Source of the DNA: Apodemus sylvaticus
Lineage: Eukaryota > Chordata > Mammalia > Rodentia > Muridae
Reading direction: 5' to 3'
DNA: 64,000 bases
NCBI RefSeq assembly: GCF_947179515.1
Contig: NC_067472.1
Location: 168,441,775-168,505,774 of the forward strand
In this document: piece after piece, positions 29,199 through 40,242 of the stretch
Layout: every line of letters begins with the position of its first letter
How positions within the stretch are numbered: the first letter of the stretch is position 1
Made by a program: the position numbers and the translations under genes
Notes under the pieces: model-generated
Told to the model about the DNA's origin: nothing
What the model saw: the letters and a program-made list of their open reading frames with translations, nothing else
Database searches by the model: none

Positions 29199-29268
<70 letters not shown>
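29199..29268. repeat. (CA)13(GA)22 compound microsatellite
   Basis: A CA run passes directly into a GA run at about 29224. Confidence 0.96.
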
Positions 29269-29269
<1 letters not shown>

Positions 29270-29270
<1 letters not shown>

Positions 29271-30598
29271 CTAAAAACAAATCCCAAACCATTTTAAGTG
29301 AATTTAGGATTTTTGTGTTGTGCCTCATTCACAGCTATCCTGTTACCCATGGGCCACAAGCCGGACACCCTGGTCTACAGTCTTCAGAAGCTGTCCCTAG
29401 AGGTCTACAATTCCTAGGCAGGTTTGGTTGTAGACACTGTTTTGCAGCTCACTTGCTGCGTGTGCCCGTCGCCTCTCTTCTCCCGGCTTGTGCTCCCACA
29501 TCTACACGAGAAGGCCGCTGCCGTCTTGTGGGTTTTTAATGAGTTAGTGTCCTCGGTTTCTCTCTGCTTCCCTCTTCTCTCAATATTAACCCCATCCCAT
29601 CTCTCAGACCAGCCAGCCCCGATCCCGTCTCTCTCTCCTGCCGGCCCTCAGCCAGAGCCATCAGTATGGTTGGGGGACAGGAATCAACTTGAGCTTGGCC
29701 TTTGGGAGGGAAAAGGCCCCGCCCTGTTCTTGTTGGCTCTGACAATGAGATATGGAGCCAGGATGATGGGGGCAACTCCTGCCCGAGCCCTGACGGGGGT
29801 CAGCAAGGAAATCAAGGAAATGGAGAAAGGGCACGTGTACAGGAAACTAGGGGTCCACAGAGGGGAGTGTACACTCTGATGCTACAGCCGGCAACTCAGA
29901 GCCTCAGCCTGTGTATTGGGTGTAGTAGAGGGGAAGCAGCTAGCTAATCTTTCCAGAGTCTCTCTAGGTGAGCTCGCTAAGGCTGTGAACACCCAGGAGA
30001 GAGAAACTGCAGTTGCTAGCTTTTGCCCACAGTGTCCTCTCGCTCTGGACTCTTCAGGGAGGCTTTGCCATCATTCTTGGGACTGATTCATGTGGGGGAA
30101 TCGGCAAGGCCACTTCCCATGGGTCCACGGCCTTGGTGTTTGTCATGGCTACACCCATGTCAACAACATACATCATTATAGACTTCACATGGAACCTCCT
30201 CTGCTCCCTAGATGTCACATGATGATGATCAGGAGAGCACTGCGCAGAGGGGAGTGTGAGCAGCACGGGGCAGGGCCCTGACCCCTCCCTCTGCAGAACA
30301 TCTGAGGTCCTCCGTGGGGAGCTTTGTGGCACCCTAGTGAGTGCCTGGGTGTCTGATGGCGGATGGACCAGCAGGTTGTGGAGGGCCAGGACCAGGCATC
30401 ATTGGGTGGGCCTGAAGCCAAACCTTTTTGAAGATTATACTTTTAAAAATGGCAAAAAGAATAGAAAATTGGAGATTAAAGGGAATATTTATTTACACAG
30501 AAAAATAATCAGGATGACATTTAAATCTTTTGAAAGCTGATAGGTGACGCCGACATTTATAAATCCAGGACAAAGCTTTGTTTCTTAAAAACCCTCTC
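29270..30598. other. intergenic, no feature recognised
   Basis: Mixed sequence. The chance frames (such as 29424-29879 on the plus strand) have no recognisable domains. Confidence 0.45.
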
Positions 30599-30599
30599 T

Positions 30600-30886
30600 C
30601 TCATACGCACATGCACACACACAGACACACACAGACACAGACGTACACAGACACACATGCACACATATGCATATGCATTCATGTGTGCACACACAGACAC
30701 ACATGCACACATGCACACATACAGACACACATGCACATAGACAGACACACATGCATACATGCACACACAGACACACACGCACACATACAGACACATATGC
30801 ACATGCACACACATGTATAAATGCGCATGCATGCATTCACATACACATGTAAGCACATGTACACACACACACAGATATCATGGCAT
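30600..30886. repeat. CA-rich degenerate repeat (ACAGACACACATGC type)
   Basis: CA dinucleotides with AGAC, ATGC and ATAG interruptions recurring every 12-20 bp. It runs straight into the B3 SINE below and probably grew from that element's 3' end. Confidence 0.9.
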
Positions 30887-31005
30887 GTACATGGAGGCCA
30901 GAGGACAGCTTGTATGACCTATCATGCAGCTCCTAAAGGTTAAACTCGGGCCTCATGCTTGGCAATCAGTGCCTTTACCTGCTGAGCCATCTTGACAGTT
31001 CTAAA
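30887..31005 (-). repeat. B3 SINE fragment, antisense
   Basis: 'acatggaggccagaggacag' at the start and 'tgctgagccatcttgacagt' at the end are the reverse complement of the B3 body and its tRNA-derived head. Confidence 0.75.
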
Positions 31006-31706
31006 AGCCTTACACTTACTCTTTGTCTAGCAATATGCCCAGTCCAGTTCTACTTACTCAGAAGCAGTCACATTCACACAAACAAGCAAAGAAACAACAA
31101 TTCAGCAGTCACATTTACTGGCAATTGTGGGAAACGATATTCAGTTAACACAGCCATGAATTCTAGATGGACTTACAATGAATGAACAACCTCCCTGTTC
31201 CTCCCTAGGGAACTTTTTTATGTGCACCAAGAAACGGCTTTAAATCTCCACACAGGCAACAGTTCCCTGAAGTGGGTGGCACCATTTAAAGGTGCAGTCC
31301 AGGATACACAAAGCAGTACTTCCCTTTCCTGCTTTGGGACAGCATCTCGCTGTGCTGTCCAGGCTGCCACTTCCAAGAAGCTGGCACGGAAGGTGCGAAC
31401 CACCGTGCTGGACACTGGATAAAAACAAAAAGTGAGCAAGTGAAACCCCACGCAGTTCTGGAAAATGTCAAACCTGGAGGACCCAGGCCTCCTGATTTTG
31501 AAACTGACTACAAAGTTTCTGGTTTCAAAGTTGCCCTGCCCCAGTATAAGCACTGGTATACAAACCAATGGAGAGGAACTGGAGTAAGCACACAGCTACG
31601 GGACAGCCTGCAGGAAAAATGCCTTTTCCAAGAAATGGAGCTAGAACAACTGGAAATCTACACAAAGCCAAGCAAATTGGGATCCCCGTCCCAAGCAGGC
31701 AGTGGT

Positions 31707-31707
31707 T

Positions 31708-31740
<33 letters not shown>
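31707..31740. repeat. (TTG)11 microsatellite
   Basis: About eleven TTG triplets. 31010-32325 is otherwise without a recognised feature. Confidence 0.93.
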
Positions 31741-32329
31741 TAAAGGAGTGGATCAGATTCTAAAATGCAAGACCTAAAACTCAAAGGTAGGTTTAGTTCT
31801 CAAACTCCAGGTAGGAAATGTTTTCTTGTTATGATATAAAAACATGAGCAAAGGTTGAGTTTCATTGAAAAAAGAAATTGGTGCTTCAAAGGAAATGAAA
31901 ATTGCAGAAAATGGAAAGACAGCGGAATGGGAATGAGAGAGCTACTGGCAGGCTATGTAGTTGTTGAGCAGAAAAATGTAGAAAGAAGTCTCCTCACTCA
32001 ATAAAAAGACAACCCGATTTAAAAGAGGGCCAGTGATTTGCATGATCATACTGGAGAGAGGATGTAGAGATGGCCTTAAGTAGGACATAGAAAGATAGTA
32101 AATGCCATTAGTTACAACCACATTTAGTACTACACTATACTCTCTATGACAGTTGCAACGACACAGGCAACACTATGTGTTGTCGGGGATACAGAGAGAT
32201 TGAAGACTCCAGCTTTCGGTGTTCCATTTGGTATTCAAGCACCTGGCAAAGCAACCTAACCATTTGTTTGGGCTTGCAATTGTGTGGCGGGAGCCTGAGG
32301 TGGTTGGTCACACTGCCTCTACATTCAGG

Positions 32330-32530
32330 TGTGGGGCTGAGACAGACAGGGAGAGCCTCTATGTGTTTCCTTCCCATGCTGGGACCCAGGATTGGAATCA
32401 TTCTCTACATTCCAGGTTGTCTACCTACCTCCGCTGGGCCTTCCTGGAAGCTCTCACAGACACGCCCAGGGGTTTTACTCTTATATGGCTCAAAATCCCT
32501 GAAGCTGGTAAGATTAGCCGTGGCCAACAC
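32330..32530 (-). mobile_element. MaLR-like LTR fragment, antisense
   Basis: 'tgctgggacccaggattgga' and 'cacagacacgcccaggggtt', then 'gctggtaagattag', resemble in order the antisense of a rodent MaLR (MT/ORR1 class) LTR. The copy is diverged and incomplete. Confidence 0.4.
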
Positions 32531-32544
32531 ACACCTAAGAGAAC

Positions 32545-33131
32545 TGGAACTATACTTTTCTATACACAACCTTGTGTTGTTCACAGTATCACTGCTCAGA
32601 AAGACTTAGAGTTGGAAGAAGCTCAATGTCCATCAGCTGACGAATAGATAAAATGCAATATTTTGACATATGACAGAACTCTATTCATACATGGTAGTCA
32701 TGTACTAACATGAATGTGTATAAACTTTAGGAACCTGCTGAATGAGAGAAGCCACACACAAATGGCCACACATTATGTGATTCTGGTCATATAAAATGTC
32801 CCCCAAACAGGCAGAGTCCTGGGGATAGGCTAGTGGCATCCAGGGCCCGGGAGGGAGGACAGTGATGAGGGACGGCTTATGGTCACATGTTTCTTAGAGA
32901 ATAATAGAATGTTCTGGAATCAGACAGTGGTAATGGTTGTGGCACAAGCCGCTGAAATATGAACTTTATTATTGTTTTTATTAATTACTTATTCACTAGG
33001 TTTTTTTTTAAAGATAGTCTCATGTGGCAGCAACCCTCCTGCTTCACCTTCCTGAGTACAAATGTGCACCACCTTCTAGGAAAAATTTAAGAGGTAGATT
33101 TTATATCATGTGAGTTTTATCTTTAAAAATA
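32545..33131 (+). mobile_element. old L1 3' UTR, interrupted by SINEs
   Basis: The series 'ctcaatgtccatcagctgac', 'gaagccacacacaaatggcc', 'gaatgttctggaatcagaca', 'gtggtaatggttgtggcaca' and 'agattttatatcatgtgagt' is the 3'UTR of an ancient mammalian L1 in sense. It is split by a B1 remnant near 32990-33080 and ends at the B3 insertion at 33126. The continuation 'gagttatatcttaataaaac' resumes at 33489. Confidence 0.8.
32997..33080 (-). repeat. B1 SINE remnant, antisense, internally deleted
   Basis: A poly-T run at 33001-33009 is followed by 'gatagtctcatgtggcagca' and 'gtgcaccacctt', the antisense of B1 with the middle missing. It sits inside the L1 3'UTR. Confidence 0.55.
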
Positions 33132-33486
33132 CTTTTAAGATTTATTTATTCTATCAAATGTATCTGAGCATTTCCTGCATGTATGTATGTGTGTGTGTAT
33201 GTGTGTATGTATGTGTATATATGTATGTATGTATGTGTGTGTATGTATGTATGTGTGTATGTGTGTATGTATGTATGTGTGTATGTATGTATGTGTGTAT
33301 GTGTGTATGTATGTGTGTATGTGTGTGTATGTATGTATGTATGTATGTGTGTGTGTGTGTATGTAGACCATTAGCTCTCTAGGAGTCAAGAATAGTTGTG
33401 AGCCATCACGTGGGTGCTGGGGACCTAATTTGAAGCCTCTAGAAGAACAGGCAGTGTTCTCAACTCCTGAGCCATCTCTCCACCCT
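33126..33486 (-). repeat. B3/B2-type SINE, antisense, with internal (TATG)n expansion
   Basis: The edges 'aagatttatttattcta' and 'cctgagccatctctccaccc' are the 3' and 5' ends of a tRNA-derived rodent SINE in reverse complement. The middle is swollen by the tetranucleotide repeat at 33180-33363. Flanks 33107-33130 (tcatgtgagttttatc) and 33487-33508 (tcatgagttatatc) look like a diverged target-site duplication. Confidence 0.8.
33180..33363. repeat. (TATG/TGTG)n microsatellite inside the B3 SINE
   Basis: About 45 tetranucleotide units mixing TATG and TGTG. The MYVCVYVC-like and HTHIHTY-like frames are its translations. Confidence 0.95.
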
Positions 33487-33685
33487 CATGAGTTATATCT
33501 TAATAAAACAGTGGAGACAATAAGGGATCAGGTGACCAGAAGGCTATAAATAGTCAATGCTGAGACAAAGCTCGGCTGCATGGTCTCCGATGGGTTATCT
33601 GGAAAAGTTCTACTTTGTGATATTTGTTTTTCTTTTCCTAAAAAGCTCCAGTTGAATTTCAGAAAATAAATATGCCATTCTCAAA

Positions 33686-33880
33686 ATATTTATTACATTT
33701 ATTTATTTGGTGTGTGTGTGTGTGTGTGTGCATACACGTGTGCACACACATCAAAGTCAGGGGCTAGTTCATGGGAATCAGTTCTCTCCGTCCACCCTGT
33801 GGGTTCCAGGGATCAAACTGAGGTGTTCAGGTTTGGTGGAAAGCGCCTTCAGCCACTGAGCCACCTCACAGGCCCTGCTA
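33686..33880 (-). repeat. B3 SINE, antisense
   Basis: 'tttatttatttggtgtgtgt' (tail side), then 'ggttccagggatcaaactga' and 'ccactgagccacctcacagg' (head side), form a B3 in reverse complement. It carries a (GT)n run at 33710-33730. Confidence 0.8.
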
Positions 33881-33984
33881 CACCTTTTATAGGTACCAGC
33901 TCTCTCACAAAGAGAAATGTTAAGTCCAAATGTGTGTACAATAAGGTGGAGGGCGACAGGGGGAGACACTGGACACTGACCTCT

Positions 33985-34715
33985 GACTCCTATGCATGCA
34001 CACACTCCACACCTTCACACATACACATATATACCTCTATGCATGCACACACCCACACACCTTCATGCATGCATACACAATCACACCTTCATGCATGCAC
34101 ACACAACCACACCTTCATGCATGCGCCCACTCCCACACCTTCATGCACTCACGCCCATACCTTAATGCCTATATACACTACCACACCTCTGTGCATGCAC
34201 ACACTCACACACCTCCATGCATGCACACACACTCCATGCATGCACACACTCCTACATCTTCATGCATGCACACACTCCCACATCTTTATGCATACACACA
34301 CTCCCACACCTCCATGCACGAACACACTCCCACATCTTTATGCATACACACACTCCCACACCTCCATGCATGCACACACTCCCACACCTCCATGCATGCA
34401 CATACTTCTACACCTCCAAGCACACACTCTCACATCTTCATGCATGCACACACTCCCACACCTTCATGTGTGCACACACATATCTTCATGCATGCACACA
34501 CTCCCACACCTCCATGCATGCACACACTCCCACATCTTCATGCATGCACACGCTCCCACATCTTCATGCATGCACACACTCCCACACCTTCATGTGTGCA
34601 CACACATATCTTCATGCATGCACACACTCCCACACCTCCATGCATGCACACACTCCCACATCTTCATGCATGCACACACTCCCATACCTCCATGCATGCA
34701 CACACTCACACACCT
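33985..34715. repeat. 26-bp minisatellite (CTTCATGCATGCACACACTC-type unit)
   Basis: Roughly 27 copies of a 26-bp unit that reads CTYCATGCATGCACACACTC followed by CCACAT or CCACAC. Variants include GTGTGCACACACATAT forms. Because 26 is not a multiple of three and the unit has no stop in any plus-strand frame, all three frames stay open and give the same 26-residue repeat (HACTHSHTFM-type) in different registers. The 337-, 255- and 180-residue frames are therefore artefacts. Confidence 0.95.
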
Positions 34716-34764
34716 CACTTTTTGAGTCATGCCCTCTCGCTCATCCTGGGGCTTGTTGATTAAA

Positions 34765-34900
34765 CTGAGTTAACAGAGACTGGGGCTATGATACACACCT
34801 CCGTGCCTGGCTCTTATGTGGATGCTAGGGACGGAACCCAGGTCCTCAGGACAGGAGACAAACACTTCTGTGACCCAGACATCTTCCAGCCTTCAAATGT
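34765..34900 (-). repeat. B4/ID-type SINE fragment, antisense
   Basis: 'tatgtggatgctagggacgg' and 'aacccaggtcctcaggacag' are the reverse complement of the ID-like head region found in B4. 34900-35560 shows no recognised feature. Confidence 0.55.
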
Positions 34901-35569
34901 AAAATGTTAAGATGATAATGACTTGCATGTAGGCTGTTCAAGTGTTTCTAAGACAAGAAAACAAAAACAAAATAACCAAGCAGACTTGTTCCGAATCACC
35001 ACCCTGTAATTATCCCCTTTCTGCTCCCCCTCTCTCTTGTGTTTGCTGTGTTCTCTAGTCTTGCTGCATCTTTCTCCCTATACCAGGTGCACAGTCTTTC
35101 AACCTTTGAGAGACTCCTCTATTGATAACGTTTTTTGTTACATTGTTTTCTATACAGAGAGCAGAGTAATCATTCAACCTGGCTGATCTTGTGTTGTGAC
35201 ATTGATAACTTCAGCATATTTCTTTCAGGCTCACACCTATATTGGAAACATCACATACATTTTCAAGCTTGCTGTCATATTTGGGAAAATTTCAAGTTTC
35301 TTTCCTCCATGGGCTGTGGGGACTCAAAGGATTTTGAATTTTCTCATATGGTGATAATTTCAAATATTGCCTGAATGATAACCCTCAAAAAATTTTTTGT
35401 TGACGTCGAGGTCTTGCTACAGTGGCATCTTATGAATTTTATGTTGTCTTGCTGGTGTCAGATCAGCAAAAACTATTTTCCTAATATGTTTATATAATTT
35501 ACTTTTCTTCCTTGGCTGGATGAACAACCAGATCAAAGGCTTTAAAAGAACTCCACTAAGAAGTTGTGT

Positions 35570-36500
35570 TTTTTTTCTTGACAGTCCAACACTATGGTGC
35601 CCAGGTGGGGAGCAAACCTGAGACAAGCACCAGCCTGGCCCTCACCAGTGGACAGGCAGACCATGCCCTAGACAGCCCTCAGGCCGGGGCCACCCAGCCT
35701 GGGCAGGGAGGAGACTTGAGATGACCCCTAGTCCAGGTGGACAGACTATGCCAGAGACAACCCCTACCTCATCTGGGTCTGTTACCACCAAAGGTCGGGC
35801 AGACATGCCTGGTCTGGGCTACTGCTTGGGCCCGTGTCGATGTCTTAGTGCTGTGCAGAGCTGGCCCCAGCTCTTGCCTGGACATCCTGGGAGAGCTGGC
35901 CCTGCTGGCCTGGGTGCAGATGGGCTGACCCAGAGGGCATGAGAGCAGGAGAGCTGGCTCTTCCTCGCCTGCTGTGGCATTGGATGAGCCGGCTGGGGCA
36001 GTGCTGGAGAACTTGCCCGGATGGTACGGGTATGGGACAACGGGTGTGGGAGTGGGCTGACCATCTCCGCTACCCCCCGGGCCCAGCTCCAGGGCCTTGA
36101 GTTGGCCCTGCCCCAATATCTATCTCATCGATGAACTGCAAGCATGTTCAGGCACTGGTCCTAGAGATCCAAAGCTGAAGGATCTCCATGACACAGGGCA
36201 GCCACGGGAGAGCTGAGAGGAGTCCCAGTGAAAATCCAGTATTGACAGTGTAGCAGAAGCCAGAGGCCTCGAACCAGACCAAGGAGTCAGTGCAGTGAAC
36301 ATTTGCAACTGAAGAAGTGTGGACAAAAGGGTGTACTGTGGGACACACTGGGACGGACACACCACAGCTTCCATAATGATATATTTTTTCTTTTGGTGGG
36401 GGGGGGGCATTGCAAGGACAGAGGGTGGATATGCAGGGACAGGGAGATGGCCGGGGTTGGTGTGCATGATGTAAAATTCACAAAGAAGCAATAAACAGTT
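35570..36500 (+). repeat. G-rich rodent interspersed repeat, possibly MurSatRep-like
   Basis: The motif 'gagagctggccctgctggcc' and its relatives (gagagctggctcttcctc, ggctggggcagtgctggaga) recur irregularly through a GC-rich block. The end has AATAAA at 36490 and then a (AACAATGAT)n simple repeat. This matches my memory of a murine satellite-like interspersed repeat; the family name is tentative. The frames over it have no domains. Confidence 0.4.
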
Positions 36501-36564
36501 AACAATAACAACAACAACAATAATAATAATGATGATGATGATGATGATGATGATAATAATAAAA
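36501..36564. repeat. (AAC)n(AAT)n(GAT)n microsatellite
   Basis: Trinucleotide runs change from AAC to AAT to GAT and back to AAT. They directly follow an AATAAA, as a degenerate retroposon tail would. Confidence 0.93.
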
Positions 36565-36639
36565 GGGTTTCTTCCCCTTTCTGTGCTAGCGCAGGGCTTT
36601 ACCCTTGAGGTACAGCCCTGGCCCTATGCCTTTGTTTGT

Positions 36640-36965
36640 TACATTAATTACCTTTCTCACTGCTGTGACTAAACACCTGACAAGAAGCACCTCAAGGGAG
36701 GAAGGGTTTATTTAGGTTACCCTTTGAGGGTACAGTCCGTCCTGTCAGGGAAGGTGTAGTAACAGGGGCAGGAGGCCCCCGACCATAAAGCACCTACAGT
36801 CAGGAATCAGGTCAGCTCTAAGACCAACAGCCCCCCTGCCCCTCAGTGACGTACTTCCTCCAGGGCTCCACCTTGTAAAGGTCTCACAGCCTTTCGAAAC
36901 GTGGCCACCGGCATACAGACACGTGTGCCTGCAAGGCACACTCCATATTCAAGCCACAACAGTGC
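36640..36965 (-). mobile_element. MaLR-like LTR, antisense
   Basis: 'cctttctcactgctgtgact', 'gggaggaagggtttatttag', 'gagggtacagtccgtcctgt' and 'tacttcctccagggctccac' follow the antisense of rodent MaLR LTRs. Class is assigned from memory of the family's word order. Confidence 0.5.
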
Positions 36966-37371
36966 TCTAAATACATTTCAGATACGGTCATCTTCACAAC
37001 ATTAGAATCATTTTAATTTATTTCACCACTCAATGTTATTGCTTCTATTTTATATTCCATTTAAAAAAAATATTCCACTTAACCCAAAGGAAATGTTTTT
37101 GTTTGTTTTTGTTTGTTTAGGACTTCAACATGCCCATAAATGTCACCAAACACAAGAATAAACCAGAAGAGAAATATACAATGACCATAACGGATTTCTT
37201 AATGTAATTTATTCTGAAAATTAAGACAAAACCTAGGCCATTTAGGCTTCTTCCCAAGGCCTTGGTAGAGGCTCATGCAGTAGATGGGACCTGAAGCCTT
37301 AGCTTCTCATCTCTCTCTGTCATGGCACATCAGCCTCTGGGTGTGCATTTTAAGTACATGTATGTTGTTTT

Positions 37372-37525
37372 GGTGGTTTGAATGAGGATAGCCCCATAAG
37401 CTCATTTACTTGAATACTTGGTCCCCAGTTAGTTGTGCAACTATTTAGGAAGGATTAGGAGGTGTGGCATTATTGGAAGAGGTGTGCTTCTGGGGTGTGT
37501 TTTAAGGTTTCTAAAGTCCATGCTA
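37372..37525 (+). mobile_element. MaLR-like LTR 5' part, sense
   Basis: 'ggtttgaatgaggatagccc', 'cataagctcatttacttgaa', 'acttggtccccagttagttg' and 'gattaggaggtgtggcatta' match the 5' portion of a common rodent LTR. It breaks off at the CT-rich simple repeat. 36970-37370 is AT-rich with no recognised feature. Confidence 0.5.
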
Positions 37526-37652
37526 TCCCTTTCCCTCTCCCTCTCCCGCTCCCCCTCCCCCTCTCCCTCCCTCCCTCCCTCCCTCCCCTTCTCCCTGTCC
37601 CTCTCCCTGTCCCTCCCCCTCCCCCTCTCCTTTTCCCTCTCCCTTCCCTCCC
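37525..37652. repeat. (CCCTCT)n pyrimidine-rich repeat
   Basis: Irregular CCCTCT, CTCC and CCCTGT units, almost entirely pyrimidine on the plus strand. Confidence 0.92.
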
Positions 37653-37655
37653 TGT

Positions 37656-38302
37656 ACTGGCTGGGTTTGTGTGTCAACTTGACACAGGCTGGAGTTATCA
37701 CAGAGAAAGGAGCTTCAGGTGAGGCAATGCCTCCATGAGATCCAGCTGTGGGGCATTTTCTCAATTAGTGATCAAGAGTGGGAGGGCCCCTTGTGGGTGG
37801 TGCCATCCCTGGGCTGGTGCTTTTGGGTTCTATAAGAGAGCAGGCTGAGTTCCGGGCAGTGGTGGTGCATGCCTGTAATCCCAGCACTCTGGGAGGCAGA
37901 GGCAGGTGGATTTCTGAGTTCGAGGCCAGCCTGGTCTACAGAGTGAGTTCCAGGACAGCCAGGGCTACACAGAGAAACCCTATCTCGAAAAAACCAAATC
38001 CAAAAAACCAAAAACCAAAAACCAAAAAAAAAAAAAAGAAAAAGAAAAGAAAAGAAAAAGAAAAAAGAAAAAAAGAAAAGAAAAAGAAAGCAAGCTGAGC
38101 AAGCCAGGGGAAACAAGCCAGTAAGAAACATCCCTCCATGGCCTCTGCATCAGCTCCTGCTTCCTGACCTGCTTGAGTTCCAGTCCTGACTTCCTGTGGT
38201 GATGAACATCAGTGTGGAAGTGTAAGCTCAATAAACCCTTTTCTCCCCAACTTGCTTCCTGGTCATGATGTTTGTGCAGGAGTAGAAGCCCTGACTAAGA
38301 CA
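37656..38302 (+). mobile_element. rodent interspersed repeat (LTR-like), split by a B1
   Basis: 'tgtgtgtcaacttgacacag', 'ggagggccccttgtgggtgg', 'tggttctataagagagcagg'-type and 'gtgtaagctcaataaaccct' are the ordered words of an abundant rodent repeat. It resumes after the B1 at 38094. An antisense copy of the same family lies at 54328-54668. I cannot fix its RepBase name. Confidence 0.7.
37851..38094 (+). repeat. full-length B1 SINE with long A-rich tail
   Basis: The complete B1 order is present: CCGGGCAGTGGTGGTGCATG, 'taatcccagcactctgggag', 'gagttcgaggccagcctggt' and 'acacagagaaaccctatctc', then an (AAAAG)n tail. Flanks 37837-37849 (agagcaggctgag) and 38087-38099 (aaagcaagctgag) are the target-site duplication. 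The pol III box A and B regions are recognisable. This is the best-preserved B1 in the window. Confidence 0.93.
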
Positions 38303-39018
38303 CCCCACCCCCACCCCCAGCAATAGTAGAGTCATTAAGACAGCTATCATGTGAGCACACAGGTGCAGGCGTATGCTGGACAGCATGACTCTGGGATTCT
38401 TCAGATGCAGCCATGTGAAAATGACCCCAGAAGCCAGGGAGAGTTTCATCTGCATTGAAAATAGGGAGGCAGTAGGTACTTCTGAGGTGAGGTGTTCTGA
38501 GACAGGGGCAGACAGCAGGGGGCCTGTTTTCCAACCTTCAAGGTGTGGTGGCCTAGCTTCCGCCTGCCTTCTCATCTCCCTCCTGACTCTCTCTGCAGAG
38601 GCCACAAAGGTGAAGCAGGGGAGGGGAGGAGAGGGGAGGTAAGCAGAGCGCTCCTCTCTGGAGCCTGTTAGCCTGGGTTTAACCCTGCCTCAGGGCCTTT
38701 GTTGCTCCAGGCAGACAGTTCCTCCTCCTGGAATGCTCCGGCCAGAGTTTGTAATCTAAGGCAACTCTCAAGTTTCTAAAGAAAACCGGAGCGGACTAGG
38801 AGAGCAGATAAGCAAATGACGTCAGAAGGAGGGGCAGGGGAAAGAAGGGCGTCCAGGCGCAGTTCACGGAGACTGTGGGACTAATACAGTTTTTGTACGG
38901 TTAGAACCAGTTTAAATGATGTTTCTGTCACTTGCAACTGGCAACATTCTGTGTCCCCTCTGTAATGGCAGCACAGCCCACTCAGGGGCAAACCAGGATC
39001 TGATGTCCTCCACAGAGC
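38303..39018. other. intergenic, no gene recognised
   Basis: Mostly unique sequence. A perfect palindromic cAMP response element TGACGTCA lies at 38817-38824, with GC-rich sequence after it. No exon structure is seen. Confidence 0.4.
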
Positions 39019-39033
39019 CTCTTTCATCTTTTC

Positions 39034-39698
39034 TTTCTTTTTTTTTTAAATATGTTTTTTTAATTGGGCATTTTCTTTATTTACATTTTAAATGTTTCCC
39101 CCTTTCCAGGTCTCTCCTTGGGAACCCCCATCCCCTCCCTCTCCCCCCCACTCTATGAGGGTGCTCCGCCCCCACCCACTCCCATCCCCATCCCCCCCCC
39201 AGCATTCCCCTACACTGGGGCATCGAACACCCTCAGGCCCAAGGGCCTCTCCTCTCAGTCATGTCCAACAAGGCCATCCTCTGCCACATATGTGGCCAGC
39301 GCCATGGGTCCCTGCATGTGTACTCTTTGGTTGGTGGTCCAGTCCCCAGGAGCTGGGGGTGGGGGGAAGGTCTAGCCTGTTGACACTGTTGTTCCCTCCA
39401 AGGGGCTGCAAACCACCTCAGCTCCTTCAGTCCTGTCACAGACCATATGAAGCCTGAGAAGAAGGAAGACCAAAATGTGGATGCTTCAGTGCTTCTTAGA
39501 GGGGTGAACAAAATACTCACAGGAGGAAATATGGAAACAAAGTGTGGAGCAGAGACTGAAGGAAAGGCCCCACCTGGGGATCCATCCCATATACAGCACC
39601 AAACTGTTGGGGATGCTGGGAGGTGCTTGCTGACGGGAGCCTGACATGGCTGTCTCCTGAGAGGCTCTGCCAGGACCTGACAAACACAGAGGCGGGAG
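39034..39698 (-). mobile_element. 5'-truncated L1 with internal inversion (twin priming)
   Basis: Two L1 3'-region segments lie in opposite orientation. 39055-39430 is antisense: 'cattttctttatttacattt' and 'ggccatcctctgccacatat' are reverse-complement L1 3'UTR. 39446-39698 is sense: 'gaagaaggaagaccaaaatg', 'ccacctggggatccatccca' and 'gctgtctcctgagaggctct'. The tail is the T-rich run at 39034-39050. The same 15 bp, CTCTTTCATCTTTTC, flanks the element at 39019-39033 and 39699-39713. This is the layout expected of a minus-oriented L1 whose 5' part was inverted during insertion. No intact reading frame remains. Confidence 0.9.
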
Positions 39699-39713
39699 CT
39701 CTTTCATCTTTTC

Positions 39714-40240
39714 CAGGACATCCACACCCCAGCCACCATAAAGTGAGTTGTGCAGGCTGTTCACTGCCCAAGTGCACATGGCTAGAAATGAGTGTGGCCA
39801 GTGTGCAGCCTGCCCTCTACTGCTGAGCCATCGATTCTGAAGCCAAGGCGGTCTGCCAGGTAGGGAAAAGGTTCCCAGTATAGAGGCTACCCACCTTTCA
39901 CCTGACAACCATCTTTACATTCCCATATCTACCTCTGGACGAATCCCCTTCTTTGGATCTGCAATGCATCGCCTGTCACATACAAACCATGCCCAGTCCA
40001 GTGCATGACACGAGCCACTCAAGTGTCCCCAGCAGCCTCTGGACAGAGCCTGCTCCAGTACAGCTGCTCCACTGCCAACACAAAGCAGTGCACACCTTGA
40101 CCAGTTGCCATAACGACAAATCAAGAGGACCGACTTTGCATAACGGCTTTGCAGGAAGAAGCCCAGCTCTAGGGCAGGATGAAGAAGGAAGACTGCTGAG
40201 ACTTCAAGGGCAGCCTGGGACATGGTGTGTTCATGGGGAG
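39714..40240. other. intergenic, no feature recognised
   Basis: Unique-looking sequence between the L1 and a B1 3' end. No credible coding frame. Confidence 0.4.
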
Positions 40241-40242
40241 CT

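Noticed and set aside
33712..34725. 337-residue plus-strand open frame rich in H, T, C, P and M
   Set aside because: It is the translation of a 26-bp minisatellite that has no stop in any forward frame.
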